Shown here: piece after piece, positions 35,377-44,464 of the stretch
Numbering within the stretch: position 1 is the first letter of the stretch
How the letters are laid out: each line of letters opens with the position of its first letter
The notes under the pieces: generated by a model
Databases searched by the model: none
Told to the model about the DNA's origin: nothing
What the model saw: the letters and a program-made list of their open reading frames with translations, nothing else
Program-made: the position numbers and the translations under genes
Assembly: GCF_900302465.1 (NCBI RefSeq)
Contig: NZ_OMOR01000001.1
Span: forward strand, 1,736,001-1,800,000
Direction: 5' to 3'
DNA length: 64,000 bases
Source of the DNA: Ascidiaceihabitans donghaensis
Lineage (GTDB): Bacteria > Pseudomonadota > Alphaproteobacteria > Rhodobacterales > Rhodobacteraceae

Positions 35377-37788
35377 ATGCAAGAGCCCCTTAACGCTTCC
35401 TACCCCGTGCTTCCGTTGCGCGATATTGTTGTGTTTCCACACATGATCGTGCCGCTGTTTGTCGGGCGCGACAAATCTGTTCGCGCACTGGAAGAAGTCA
35501 TGTCTGACGACAAGCAGATTTTACTGTCCAGCCAGATTGACCCGTCCGAAGACGATCCCGAAGCCGGCGGCATCTACAAAGCCGGTGTTCTGGCGAACGT
35601 CTTGCAGCTGTTGAAATTGCCCGACGGCACCGTGAAGGTGTTGGTCGAAGGCCAGGCGCGTGTGCGCATCACCGAGTATCTCGAAAACGACAGTTTTTTT
35701 GAAGCGCGGGCAGAGTATTTGACCGAAATGCCTGGAGATGTCGCAACAACAGAGGCGCTTTTGCGCACCGTTGGCGATGAATTCGAACGCTACGCCAAAG
35801 TCAAAAAGAACATCCCCGAAGAGGCGTTGACCGCGGTGGGTGAAACCCAAGAGCCTGCCAAACTGGCGGATCTTGTTGCCGGTCACCTCGGCATTGAAGT
35901 CGAACAAAAGCAAGATCTGCTTGAAACTCTCAGCGTGTCCGAGCGCCTTGAGAAGGTGTACGGTCTAATGCAGGGCGAGATGTCCGTGCTTCAGGTCGAA
36001 AAGAAGATCAAAACACGCGTCAAAACCCAGATGGAAAAGACGCAACGCGAATATTATCTGAATGAGCAAATGAAAGCCATTCAGACAGAGCTTGGCGATG
36101 GCGAAGAAGGCAAAAACGAAATTGTCGAGCTTGAAGAAAAAATTGAAGCGACAAAGCTAAGCAAAGAAGCCCGTGAAAAGGTGGATGCTGAGCTGAAAAA
36201 GCTCAAAAACATGTCCCCCATGAGCGCGGAAGCGACAGTTGTGCGCAATTACATGGACTGGATTCTGGGCGTGCCATGGGGCGTAAAATCGCGGGTCAAA
36301 AAAGACCTGAACCGCGCACAGAAAATTCTGGATGATGATCACTACGGTCTAGAGAAAGTCAAAGAACGTATTGTCGAATATCTTGCTGTACAGCAACGGT
36401 CCGCTAAATTGCGTGGCCCGATCCTATGTCTGGTCGGCCCCCCCGGTGTTGGTAAGACATCGCTTGGTAAATCTGTGGCCAAAGCGACTGGGCGTGAATT
36501 TATTCGCATCTCGTTGGGTGGCGTGCGCGACGAAAGCGAAATTCGCGGTCACCGCAGGACTTATATCGGGTCCATGCCCGGCAAGATCATTCAGGCTCTG
36601 AAAAAGGCGAAAACCACCAACCCGCTCATTTTGTTGGATGAAATCGACAAGATGGGGCAGGACTTCCGTGGTGATCCGGCATCTGCAATGCTTGAAGTTC
36701 TTGATCCGGAACAAAACTCGACTTTTGTCGACCATTATCTGGAGGTCGAGTATGACCTGTCCAACGTGATGTTCCTGACCACATCTAACAGCTACAACAT
36801 GCCGGGGCCGTTGCTGGACCGTATGGAAATCATTCCGTTGGCGGGTTACACCGAAGACGAAAAACGTGAGATTGCAAAACAGCATTTGATCGCAAAACAG
36901 GTCAAAAATCACGGCTTGAAAAAAGGCGAATTTGAGCTGACGGACGATGGTCTAAATTCGATCATCCGCTATTACACGCGTGAAGCAGGTGTTCGGAACC
37001 TTGAACGTGAAATTGGCAAAACGGCTCGTAAGTCATTGACAAAGATTGTCAAAAAGGAAGCGGAGTCGGTGTCTGTAACAGACGAGAACCTTGAAGATTT
37101 TCTTGGCGTGCGTAAACACCGATTTGGTCTGGCGGAAAAAGATGACCAAGTTGGCGTTGTGACGGGATTGGCATGGACGTCTGTGGGCGGCGATTTGCTG
37201 CACATTGAGGCGCTGAAGCTCCCTGGCAAGGGACGCATGAAAACAACAGGCAAGCTGGGCGATGTGATGAAGGAATCCATCGATGCGGCATCGTCTTACG
37301 TACGGTCCATCAGCCCGCGTATCGGTGTGAAACCAACTGTATTCGACAAGATCGATATTCACGTTCACGTACCAGATGGGGCGACCCCCAAAGACGGGCC
37401 ATCGGCTGGTTTGGCTATGGTGACGTCGATCGTTTCGGTTCTGACAGGAATTCCGGTGCGCAAAGACATTGCGATGACAGGTGAAGTGTCCCTTCGCGGA
37501 AACGCGATGCCAATTGGTGGTTTGAAGGAAAAACTGCTGGCAGCTTTGCGTGGCGGGATCAAAACCGTTCTAATTCCGGAAGAAAACGAAAAGGATATGG
37601 CCGACATTCCTGACAACGTAAAAGAGGGTCTTAAGATCATTCCTGTGTCCCATGTTTCCGAAGTTTTGAAACATGCGTTGGTGGCGACGCCGGAAGAGAT
37701 CGAGTGGGATCAGGAAGCGGAAGATGCGGCAGCTGCAGCAGCCGCTGCGACGGCGTCAAGCGGAACCGCTGGCGCGACCGCGCATTGA
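35377..37788 (+). CDS. lon: ATP-dependent protease La
   Basis: An 803-residue Lon protease that degrades misfolded and regulatory proteins in the cytosol. The N-terminal substrate domain (PVLPLRDIVVFPHMIVPLFV), the central AAA+ module with Walker A GPPGVGKTSLGKSV and Walker B ILLDEIDKMG, and the C-terminal protease domain with the catalytic Ser in PKDGPSAGLAM and Lys in GGLKEKLLAAL are all present. The tail is unusually alanine-rich (EDAAAAAAAATA) and ends in TAH. Start at 35377 follows AAAGGAAAG. A terminator stands 25 bp after the stop. Confidence 0.98.
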   Translation: MQEPLNASYPVLPLRDIVVFPHMIVPLFVGRDKSVRALEEVMSDDKQILLSSQIDPSEDDPEAGGIYKAGVLANVLQLLKLPDGTVKVLVEGQARVRITEYLENDSFFEARAEYLTEMPGDVATTEALLRTVGDEFERYAKVKKNIPEEALTAVGETQEPAKLADLVAGHLGIEVEQKQDLLETLSVSERLEKVYGLMQGEMSVLQVEKKIKTRVKTQMEKTQREYYLNEQMKAIQTELGDGEEGKNEIVELEEKIEATKLSKEAREKVDAELKKLKNMSPMSAEATVVRNYMDWILGVPWGVKSRVKKDLNRAQKILDDDHYGLEKVKERIVEYLAVQQRSAKLRGPILCLVGPPGVGKTSLGKSVAKATGREFIRISLGGVRDESEIRGHRRTYIGSMPGKIIQALKKAKTTNPLILLDEIDKMGQDFRGDPASAMLEVLDPEQNSTFVDHYLEVEYDLSNVMFLTTSNSYNMPGPLLDRMEIIPLAGYTEDEKREIAKQHLIAKQVKNHGLKKGEFELTDDGLNSIIRYYTREAGVRNLEREIGKTARKSLTKIVKKEAESVSVTDENLEDFLGVRKHRFGLAEKDDQVGVVTGLAWTSVGGDLLHIEALKLPGKGRMKTTGKLGDVMKESIDAASSYVRSISPRIGVKPTVFDKIDIHVHVPDGATPKDGPSAGLAMVTSIVSVLTGIPVRKDIAMTGEVSLRGNAMPIGGLKEKLLAALRGGIKTVLIPEENEKDMADIPDNVKEGLKIIPVSHVSEVLKHALVATPEEIEWDQEAEDAAAAAAAATASSGTAGATAH

Positions 37789-37812
37789 TCACAGACGTTC
37801 GTTAGCATTTTT

Positions 37813-37846
37813 CGGGCGGTCCAGTTTTCTGGGCTGCCCGTTTTTT
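37813..37846 (+). terminator. Intrinsic terminator after lon
   Basis: CGGGCGGTCCAG and CTGGGCTGCCCG pair along 12 positions (two G-T wobbles) around TTTT, followed directly by six T residues. This is a classical Rho-independent terminator for lon. Confidence 0.9.
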
Positions 37847-38082
37847 ATAAGCGTTTTTTTATAAGAACGGGCAGCACTAACCTTGCCACATAGGACTTGG
37901 TTTGTGCACTTAAGCCATACAGTAACAAAGCTCTGACAACTGGTGCTGTGGTGAAAACAGCCCGAAATATGATAAATTGACTTCAAACGCTAGATATTCA
38001 CGCCCCAATTGCATAGACTGTCCCCGAAATGGCAACAAAAACAAAAGCGTGTTGATTGACGATCCGCACAAGAAAGGCCCAC

Positions 38083-38553
38083 ATGACGAGCACAGCAAAA
38101 GCGTCTGTTAAAAAAACAACCTCCGCAAAACCGGCGGCCAAAAAAACGACAAAAGCTGCTTCCACCAAGACCGCATCTGCGTCTGCAAAGACCAAGTCCG
38201 CGACGCCTGCAAAGACTTCCGTTGACAAGACTGCGGCGGTTACGGCTTCTGCACCAACGGCCGCACCTGTCGTCGTCGAATCTTTACAAACTGTTGTAAG
38301 CGGCCCGGCTATGCGCAAACGTGAACTGATTGATTTGGTGGTCGAAAAATCCGGCATCAAAAAGAAAGACGCCAAACCCGTTATCGAAGCGATGTTGGCC
38401 GTATTGGGTGAGGCTGTCAGTGATGGCCGCGAACTGAATTTGCAGCCCTTTGGCAAAGTGAAAGTACGTCGCGCCAAGGAAATGCCCAACGCGCGTGTGA
38501 TGGTGACTAAAATTCGTCAATCCATCAATACAGTGCCAGAAGCTGCAGAGTAG
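38083..38553 (+). CDS. HU-family DNA-binding protein with H1-like tail
   Basis: A 156-residue nucleoid protein. Residues 1-70 are almost only Lys, Ala, Thr, Ser and Pro (KASVKKTTSAKPAAKKTTKA), like eukaryotic histone H1 tails; residues about 78-156 are an HU/IHF domain (MRKRELIDLVVEKSGIKKKD, AVLGEAVSDGRELNLQPFGK, VKVRRAKEMPNARVM). The DNA-intercalating arm is shorter than in HU. The start at 38083 has AAAGG upstream. Such H1-tailed HU proteins exist in some alphaproteobacteria; the role is probably chromosome packing. Confidence 0.88.
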   Translation: MTSTAKASVKKTTSAKPAAKKTTKAASTKTASASAKTKSATPAKTSVDKTAAVTASAPTAAPVVVESLQTVVSGPAMRKRELIDLVVEKSGIKKKDAKPVIEAMLAVLGEAVSDGRELNLQPFGKVKVRRAKEMPNARVMVTKIRQSINTVPEAAE

Positions 38554-38565
38554 CAAACAAGTTCA

Positions 38566-38586
38566 GGCGCGATCTTTTTTCGCGCC
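38566..38586. terminator. Hairpin after the HU gene
   Basis: GGCGCGA and TCGCGCC form a seven-base stem around a T-rich loop, 13 bp after the HU stop. No T run follows the stem, so termination strength is uncertain. Confidence 0.45.
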
Positions 38587-38644
38587 GCTCACACTCTTGC
38601 ACGGGTGTATTCTTTTGACTAAACGCGAACCGACCGGAACGGTC

Positions 38645-38719
38645 GGGTGATTAGCTCAGTGGTAGAGCGCTTCGTTCACATCGAAGATGTCAGGAGTTCA
38701 AATCTCTTATCACCCACCA
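38645..38719 (+). tRNA. tRNA-Val(CAC)
   Basis: A complete 75-base cloverleaf including the encoded CCA. The acceptor stem pairs GGGTGAT with ATCACCC, the D-arm is GCTC/GAGC, the anticodon stem CTTCG/CGAAG encloses TTCACAT (anticodon CAC), and the T-arm is AGGAG, TTCAAAT, CTCTT with one G-T wobble. Confidence 0.95.
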
Positions 38720-38741
38720 TTTTTCCCTTTTGGATTCTGCC

Positions 38742-39314
38742 ATGAACTTCCCTGAACTATATGTCCTGCGCCACGGTGAAACCGAATGGAATGCGCAAAA
38801 CCGGATGCAGGGAACGCTGAATTCCCCTTTGACCGAATTGGGTATTGAACAAGCACACCGACAGGGACAGATATTTCAAGGCATTGATCTGGAAGGGTTT
38901 TCTATATTGAGCAGTCCACAAGGCCGTGCTTTTCAAACAGCGGCTTTGGCCTTGGCTGGACGGGTCGATCATATTCATACTGACAAGCGGCTTATGGAAA
39001 TCGGTGTCGGGGAATGGGCTGGACGCATCCGGTCGGAACTGGCGCCACCCGACCAATATGAAGACACGCCCGATGGCGCACTGGAGCTTTACGAACTTGC
39101 GCCAGGCGGTGAGGGATTCGCTGCATTGGAACAGCGTTGCAAAGCCTTGCTTGCGGATTTGTCGGGGCCAACTGTGATGGTCACACACGGCATAACATCG
39201 CGTGTTTTGCGGGCGACAGTTTTGGGATTGGGCCTTACTGGCATGGCGCAAATGCCTGGTGGACAAGGTGTTGTCTATCATTTGAAAGACGGTGTGCAAA
39301 AACGTTTATCTTGA
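38742..39314 (+). CDS. Histidine phosphatase family protein (phosphoglycerate mutase-like)
   Basis: A 190-residue member of the histidine phosphatase superfamily. The catalytic motif is LYVLRHGETEWNAQNRMQGT, with SSPQGRAFQTAAL (second Arg), an acid in RLMEIGVGEW and the late histidine in VMVTHGITSRVLR. It lacks the length and insertions of glycolytic dPGM (about 230-250), so it more likely acts as a phosphatase. It starts 22 bp after tRNA-Val(CAC) and is followed by tRNA-Val(UAC). Confidence 0.88.
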   Translation: MNFPELYVLRHGETEWNAQNRMQGTLNSPLTELGIEQAHRQGQIFQGIDLEGFSILSSPQGRAFQTAALALAGRVDHIHTDKRLMEIGVGEWAGRIRSELAPPDQYEDTPDGALELYELAPGGEGFAALEQRCKALLADLSGPTVMVTHGITSRVLRATVLGLGLTGMAQMPGGQGVVYHLKDGVQKRLS

Positions 39315-39356
39315 GGCTTGCGTCTGCCAAAATCTTTGGCTAAACACCGCCTTATC

Positions 39357-39432
<76 letters not shown>

Positions 39433-39528
39433 TTTACCCACATGAAAATGCACCTAAACGCGCCTGATTTGGGCGATTTTGGTTGCGTTGTTCGTTGAGC
39501 CGCACAACTGGCCACTTGAATTCATCCG

Positions 39529-40485
39529 CTAACGTCCTTTGATGCGGACCTTAAATGCACGTTTTGCGCCTTTTGGCGGTGCCGGGAAAGGTGCCGCGCG
39601 GCGAACAAGTGCAACCGCGTCTCTGTCTAGCTGCGGTGATCCAGAGCTTTGTGCAATCGTTGCGCGGTTTACCGCGCCAGAAGCGGCAATTGAAAATGAA
39701 ACAATCGCAGTCCCCTTTGTTGCGGCACGCGGGCGCTTTTGTCGTGCGAGCCGTCGCATCACAAGACCGGGATAATTTGAAACAGCTGCATTTGCGGCTT
39801 TGGTGTTTGCTTTTGCCTGACGGGATGCCGCAACGGCGGCCTTCGCTTTGACCTGTCCTTGCGTGACGCCGGCACGGGTCTGTCTATCTGCGTTGCCGCG
39901 TTGAGGCTTCGGTGTGTCTTGAGCTGATTGTGTTGGTTTCTTTTGAGGCGCGTGGGCCTGTGCAACGTCCAAAGACTTTGGCCGCACGGCTGGTCGGCGT
40001 GACACCCGTGGTGTTGTCTCTGTGATCTGTGCCAAAGCTTGTTGGATCGGTTGTTCATGGGCAGGCGGGGTTTGCGCTGTCACGGTAACTGGCACTGAGA
40101 CCGCTTCAGGGCTCACAGCAATTGTTTCGACCTGCTGGACCGGTTTCAGAACGCTTGCTTGTGGTAAGACCATGGCCGCAACCGACGACTGAACGCTTTC
40201 TGTGGCCGTCGTTTGGGGTGTTTCCAGTGCATTGGTCGACGTGGCTGGTGTGTCTCTTGATTGAACCGTGCGGGAAATTTCTTGGGTGTGGGTTTGGGGC
40301 GCTTGCGCGGTCATAATCCCAACGGCCATGTCCTGAAAACTGTTGCCAAGCTGTGCGACACTGGTTGCAGCACCGCCTGCAAGCGCGGGCTGCGTTGTAG
40401 ATGAATTTATGCTGAGAACCGATGCATGGGCGACTGCGGACGCAAAAAGCAAAGCCGCGGCGACGATCTTGGAACGACGGATCAT
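39529..40485 (-). CDS. tonB: TonB-family energy transducer
   Basis: A 318-residue protein with an N-terminal membrane anchor (KIVAAALLFASAVAHAS), a long periplasmic linker rich in Gln, Pro, Thr and Ala (residues about 40-230), and a C-terminal TonB domain (YPGLVMRRLARQKRPRAATK, GTAIVSFSIAASGAVNRATI, SGSPQLDRDAVALVRRAAPF). It couples ExbB/ExbD to the outer-membrane haem receptor. The start overlaps the exbD stop by four bases; it is the last gene of the receptor operon. The linker is longer than in Escherichia coli TonB. Confidence 0.88.
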   Translation of the reverse strand: MIRRSKIVAAALLFASAVAHASVLSINSSTTQPALAGGAATSVAQLGNSFQDMAVGIMTAQAPQTHTQEISRTVQSRDTPATSTNALETPQTTATESVQSSVAAMVLPQASVLKPVQQVETIAVSPEAVSVPVTVTAQTPPAHEQPIQQALAQITETTPRVSRRPAVRPKSLDVAQAHAPQKKPTQSAQDTPKPQRGNADRQTRAGVTQGQVKAKAAVAASRQAKANTKAANAAVSNYPGLVMRRLARQKRPRAATKGTAIVSFSIAASGAVNRATIAQSSGSPQLDRDAVALVRRAAPFPAPPKGAKRAFKVRIKGR

Positions 40486-40865
40486 TGTTGTGCTTTCTCA
40501 GACAGGATCACGACGCGTTTCGCGCCTGCCGTGCGCAGCTGGCGCGCGATCGTGATCATACGTAACGCAGGTGTATTTTGATCCGGCATGATCCGTGCCG
40601 TTCCCGTCGCGCTTTGCGTGGCTGCAAGAAAACCAATGACATCTGTTGGCTGTCCAAGATGCATCAAGCGCCCATCTTCCATGATGACAAGCGCGTTGCC
40701 AAGTTCGGCCCCTTCAAGGTCTTGCGTTTTTACCAGCGTCACGTCCGGATTGATCGGGGAGGAAAGCGTGCCCACGACCATGAAGAAAATCAGCATCAAA
40801 AAGACGATGTTGATCAAGGCGATTGTGGGTTCGCGTTCTTTTCGGATGCTTGGACGGCGTATCAT
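40482..40865 (-). CDS. exbD: ExbD-family protein (second copy)
   Basis: A 127-residue inner-membrane protein with one transmembrane helix near the N terminus (ALINIVFLMLIFFMVVGTLS) and a periplasmic domain. The proton-pathway Asp that ExbD carries at the start of that helix (as in SLIDVIF) is replaced here by Asn (ALINIVF), unlike in the upstream copy. It probably forms a mixed complex with the other ExbD, ExbB and TonB. It overlaps both neighbours by four bases. Confidence 0.85.
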   Translation of the reverse strand: MIRRPSIRKEREPTIALINIVFLMLIFFMVVGTLSSPINPDVTLVKTQDLEGAELGNALVIMEDGRLMHLGQPTDVIGFLAATQSATGTARIMPDQNTPALRMITIARQLRTAGAKRVVILSEKAQQ

Positions 40866-41248
40866 GAGGCCCCCATGACACTGACCGGAAGGTTCGGAAT
40901 ACGGCGCACCGACACCAAGATATCAGTCAATTGTTGCGCCGACACGCCGTCATCAACATTCACCAGCAACACGATCGGGTTGGCCAAGTGCAATGCTTTG
41001 ATGGCCACATTCAAATCCGACGGCACAATGGTGCGCCCGTTCAAGGACAGAGCGGTTGCGTTGACCCGCAAAAAGGCCAAATTCGTGTCTGTGTTCCGGT
41101 TTGCGCTGCCACTGGCTGCTTGCAACTCGACCTCTGAGAAACGTGAAAACGTCGAGGACAGCATAAAGAACAGCAACAGCAAAAAGATCACGTCGATCAG
41201 CGACGTCATCGACAGCTTGCGTCGCCGCCTTTTGGCTTTAAGCGGCAC
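40862..41248 (-). CDS. exbD: ExbD-family protein (first copy)
   Basis: A 128-residue ExbD. The basic N terminus (KAKRRRRKLSM) precedes the membrane helix TSLIDVIFLLLLFFMLSSTF, whose Asp is the conserved proton-carrying residue. The periplasmic domain (residues about 45-128) ends with LTDILVSVRRIPNLPVSV. It overlaps exbB by 11 bp. Two different exbD genes in a row suggest a heteromeric energiser. Confidence 0.9.
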   Translation of the reverse strand: MPLKAKRRRRKLSMTSLIDVIFLLLLFFMLSSTFSRFSEVELQAASGSANRNTDTNLAFLRVNATALSLNGRTIVPSDLNVAIKALHLANPIVLLVNVDDGVSAQQLTDILVSVRRIPNLPVSVMGAS

Positions 41249-41873
41249 GGTTCAGCGGCCTGTGGGTGTTGGGTGTGTGGATCGTATTAAGTGCCTGATC
41301 GGCAAAAACACGTTCTGCGGTCATTCGCGCCTCGAACCAAGACAAAACGACAGAAGTGGGCATGGCGACGGCCAATCCCACTGCTGTTGTTAGCAAAGCC
41401 ACCCAGATCCCTCCCGCCAGCAGCGATGGGTCAACCGACGATCCTGCGTCCTGAAGGGCTTGGAAAGCTTCGATCATGCCAAGCACGGTGCCAAACAGAC
41501 CCAGCAATGGGGCCAGTTGGGCCACTGTATCCAGAAAACGAAACCCACGCTCCAGCTTCAAAAAACGCGCTTCGGCTTCTGCCTCCATCCGGGCCGAGAC
41601 GTCATGGGTGTCAGGCGCGTTCATGGCTTGTGCGACTATGGGCGCCAGATAGCTTTTTGAGAGGTGCAACGCGGTGGCTGCATCTTGGTGCTTGCCTGCG
41701 TCCCAATGTTCAAGGGCTTTGCGAATGGCGTTGTGCTGCCCTACGCGGGCCATTCGAAACTGCCACAGCTTGTAAAACACGACCGCAAAGGTCAGCACCG
41801 AAACACCGACAAGGACGGCGACCACCGGCCCGCCCAATTCGTAGATGCCAATAATGCGATCAAGATCAAACAT
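41238..41873 (-). CDS. exbB: ExbB/MotA-TolQ-family proton channel protein
   Basis: A 211-residue membrane protein. The first helix is around VVAVLVGVSVLTFAVVFYKL; the conserved channel region is LDTVAQLAPLLGLFGTVLGM followed by IEAFQALQD, and AGGIWVALLTTAVGLAVAMP forms the third helix. These are the ExbB/TolQ signatures. It forms the proton channel with ExbD. It is 3 bp after the small exported protein gene and upstream of the two exbD genes. Confidence 0.92.
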   Translation of the reverse strand: MFDLDRIIGIYELGGPVVAVLVGVSVLTFAVVFYKLWQFRMARVGQHNAIRKALEHWDAGKHQDAATALHLSKSYLAPIVAQAMNAPDTHDVSARMEAEAEARFLKLERGFRFLDTVAQLAPLLGLFGTVLGMIEAFQALQDAGSSVDPSLLAGGIWVALLTTAVGLAVAMPTSVVLSWFEARMTAERVFADQALNTIHTPNTHRPLNRAA

Positions 41874-41876
41874 GTC

Positions 41877-42305
41877 TTATCCTTTAAGCTCGATATCGAT
41901 ACGGCTTGATGTGCCCAAACCCGATCCACAAATCTCGTTCTGATCACCAGCCACGGTGCAGGTGTTTGCGCCATTGATCAAAACCATGCCGATGCGGCTG
42001 CACGATGTATCACTGACCTGAAACTGCCGCACACGGGGGACGCCGGTGGGCAACGCGCCGAAATCGAACAGGGTCAACATCAGCACGCTTCCCTTTTCGG
42101 AAAACAAAACGGTCTCGTAGATCGCCTTATCGACAGGCGTGTCTGTTTGATTTGTGACGACAAAAGTGACGCGGCAGGCTTCGCCCACGAGATCGGCGGC
42201 GTTCAATTCCATCAAAATGCCTTTGGTGGTACCCGCAGATCCCGCAGCCCCCCAAAGGGCTGCAAGACCTGTTAAGACACAAAAAATGTGGCGCATTGGC
42301 TGCAT
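41877..42305 (-). CDS. Small exported protein of the haem operon, function unknown
   Basis: A 142-residue protein starting at 42305 (MQPMRHIFC). A signal peptide is likely (IFCVLTGLAALWGAAGSAG). The mature part is beta-rich with cysteines in GEACRVTFVV, SDTSCSRIG, NTCTVAGD and NEICGSG, possibly two disulfides. No family is recognised. It sits between the receptor gene (26 bp) and exbB (3 bp), so it is almost certainly expressed with them and acts in the periplasm, perhaps with the receptor or TonB. Confidence 0.75.
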   Translation of the reverse strand: MQPMRHIFCVLTGLAALWGAAGSAGTTKGILMELNAADLVGEACRVTFVVTNQTDTPVDKAIYETVLFSEKGSVLMLTLFDFGALPTGVPRVRQFQVSDTSCSRIGMVLINGANTCTVAGDQNEICGSGLGTSSRIDIELKG

Positions 42306-42331
42306 GTTGTTTCCTTTCAAAAGAAGCGTGA

Positions 42332-44329
42332 TCAGAAGGTTTTGGACAAGCTGACTTTGAAGTTGCGGCCCGTAGCATTGCGGGTCGACAGCCGCGGCTG
42401 ATAGGCTTTGTCCATCACGTTCTCGATGCCGATCCGGATTTCGGTTCCCCGCAAGACGCCCTGTTGCGGCGCGTAGGTGGCACGCAAGTTGTGCACGCCA
42501 TATCCCGGGGAAACTGTGCCGCCTTCGTCGTATCGCTTAGCGGCCTCTATTTCCCAGCTAACGTCCAATTCGTCGCTAAACTTCTTGCCAAGTGTCAGTC
42601 GCAGCGTGTCTTGCGGGTTTTGTGCCCAATCGCTGACCGCGCCTGTTTCGATGGTGGCTTGGCCATTCGAGATATGGGCGTTGGCATCCATGTAAAACCC
42701 GTTCGCCATGGCGTAGGCCGCTTCCAGTTCGATCCCTTCGCGTTCAATCGAAACGGTCGAACCACCGGGGGCAAAGCTGCGGTAGGTCGTCAAATCCCAA
42801 AGGCGGGTGCTGTAGTAGTTCAGCTTGAACGCCAGCTGGTCGCCGCCCGCAAATACGTCTGCGCGATCAAAGGAAACACCAATTTCATAGGTGCTGCCAC
42901 GTTCCGACTGGTTGATCAGCGCCGCGTTGTTGATGTCATCAACAATGGGCAGGTTTTCGGTGTAAGCGGCTGACCCGAACACGGCCCATCCGTCCGCGAA
43001 AGCATACCGCGCGGAAATTCCGCCCATCAGCCCGTCTTTGTCAAACCGTGCCGTGCCATTGGCGGGGTCCTCGGTGATTGTTTGGTTTTCATAGCGCAGG
43101 GCTGGCGTTATGGTCCAGCGTTCGCCAATTTGCATTTCGTCGACAACAAACAAAGCAACAGTTTCTTTTGTACCGCCCGGCGCAGAGCCCGCAGTTTCGT
43201 CTTGTCGTTTGCGGTGAATAAATTCAACACCGGTGCGCAACTCATGATCAATCGCACCGGTGCTGAAAAGTGCCGTATTTTTGATACGGAACGTGGTTGT
43301 CTGATAGCGGTTGTCCGCGTCCAGCAAGGGGTTTGGGCCTGCAACAGCTTCGCTGAGAACCAGCTCGTCTGAGTAGGTCAGTTCGGCGGTCAGGTTCAGC
43401 CAGTCACGGTCCGCCGGATCAAAGTTGTAGCGCAGGGTTGCGACTTCGTTTTCGATCAGACGATCCACGTTGCCAAAGGCCGTTGTCCCGAATGTATCGT
43501 AGGGCACATCGAACTGTTCTTGTTGGGTTTTGGCGTAGCTGAACGTCACGGACTGGTCGCGATTGGCGCCGAATGTGTATTTGGCTTTCAGCAGGTAAGA
43601 TGGATCGTTGATGTCACCCGCCAAAGGATTGATGTCTACACCGTTCCCGTCTTCGCGCGTGTCCAGCATACGGCGGGTGTAGTTGATCAGGAACTCAAGG
43701 TCGGTGCTTGGCTGCCATGCCAAGGTCGTGGAACTGGACACCCCGTTGCCGTTGGATGTGAATTCCAGCGTTTGACGGCCCGTAAACCCAATCTCACCGC
43801 CCGTCAAATCGGATGCATCGATGGTTTCAAGCAAAACGACCCCGCCAAACACGCCGGATCCGTATTCAAACGATCCGATGGTACCGCGCAAAACCTCGAC
43901 TTGTTTGTAAAGGTAGGGATCGGTGTAAAGCTGAGTGCCAATCCGGTACAGTTCTTCACTGCCCTTTGTGGCGCCGTCGATTTGGATCAAGACCTTTTGG
44001 TCGGTGCCAAAGGTGCTGTTTGCGCCGTAGCCGCGAATGTTAATGCCGGACCCGGCCGCTGTGGACCCGTTCACAAGGGTGACACCGGGAACCGTATCAA
44101 TCAGTTCGGCAACTGTTCCCGCTTGGCGGTCTTCAATTTCCTCCTGATCCACAACGGTCGATGGGACAGCTGTGTCGGTTTGGACCTCGCGCTTGCTTTC
44201 GCCAAGAACGATGGTTCCTAGAATGTCTTCGTCATCAGTTTGTTGCGCATAAGCGCCGTGCGTCATGTTGACAAAAGCAACCAGCGCGGTGGTTGCGCAC
44301 AATTGGGCGCGCTTGGATAGGTTGAACAT
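42332..44329 (-). CDS. hmuR: TonB-dependent outer-membrane receptor, probably haem
   Basis: A 665-residue outer-membrane protein. The signal peptide (LCATTALVAFVNMTHGAYAQ) is followed by a TonB-box-like stretch (ILGTIVLGES), a plug (AELIDTVPGVTLVNGSTAAG, IQIDGATKGSEELYRIG) and a 22-strand barrel ending in FKVSLSKTF with the terminal Phe. Haem specificity is inferred from the divergent hmuSTUV genes. I do not see the FRAP and NPNL motifs common in haem receptors; the corresponding region reads TENLPIVDDINNAALINQ. The start at 44329 was chosen as the first Met before the signal peptide. Confidence 0.9.
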   Translation of the reverse strand: MFNLSKRAQLCATTALVAFVNMTHGAYAQQTDDEDILGTIVLGESKREVQTDTAVPSTVVDQEEIEDRQAGTVAELIDTVPGVTLVNGSTAAGSGINIRGYGANSTFGTDQKVLIQIDGATKGSEELYRIGTQLYTDPYLYKQVEVLRGTIGSFEYGSGVFGGVVLLETIDASDLTGGEIGFTGRQTLEFTSNGNGVSSSTTLAWQPSTDLEFLINYTRRMLDTREDGNGVDINPLAGDINDPSYLLKAKYTFGANRDQSVTFSYAKTQQEQFDVPYDTFGTTAFGNVDRLIENEVATLRYNFDPADRDWLNLTAELTYSDELVLSEAVAGPNPLLDADNRYQTTTFRIKNTALFSTGAIDHELRTGVEFIHRKRQDETAGSAPGGTKETVALFVVDEMQIGERWTITPALRYENQTITEDPANGTARFDKDGLMGGISARYAFADGWAVFGSAAYTENLPIVDDINNAALINQSERGSTYEIGVSFDRADVFAGGDQLAFKLNYYSTRLWDLTTYRSFAPGGSTVSIEREGIELEAAYAMANGFYMDANAHISNGQATIETGAVSDWAQNPQDTLRLTLGKKFSDELDVSWEIEAAKRYDEGGTVSPGYGVHNLRATYAPQQGVLRGTEIRIGIENVMDKAYQPRLSTRNATGRNFKVSLSKTF

Positions 44330-44452
44330 TGCAGTCCCCTTGCAAAACATTGGCTAAAACCGGTGCTTGCAGGGTGCTGGCGTGGTTGGTTTGATCTTTT
44401 TTGGGCAAGTTCAACGCTTGCCTCTTGCGTCCATCTAAAAAAGCAGACTAAA

Positions 44453-44464
44453 ATTGTCAACAAT
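44453..44464. promoter_or_regulatory. Palindrome ATTGTCAACAAT between hmuR and hmuS
   Basis: ATTGT, CA, ACAAT forms a perfect 12-base inverted repeat in AT-rich sequence, about 125 bp before hmuR and 110 bp before hmuS. A shared operator for an iron- or haem-responsive regulator (Irr, RirA or Fur family) would be expected in this gap, but the sequence does not clearly match a box I know. Confidence 0.35.

Noticed and set aside
37847-38082. Possible small RNA between lon and the HU gene
   Set aside because: Apart from the lon terminator no stable paired structure or conserved RNA motif was seen.
39315-39356. Integration site between the phosphatase and tRNA-Val(UAC)
   Set aside because: Both tRNAs are complete and no integrase gene or direct repeat beyond tRNA similarity was found.
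42980-43760. Long plus-strand frames inside hmuR
   Set aside because: They are mirror frames of the receptor, caused by codon bias; no family features.
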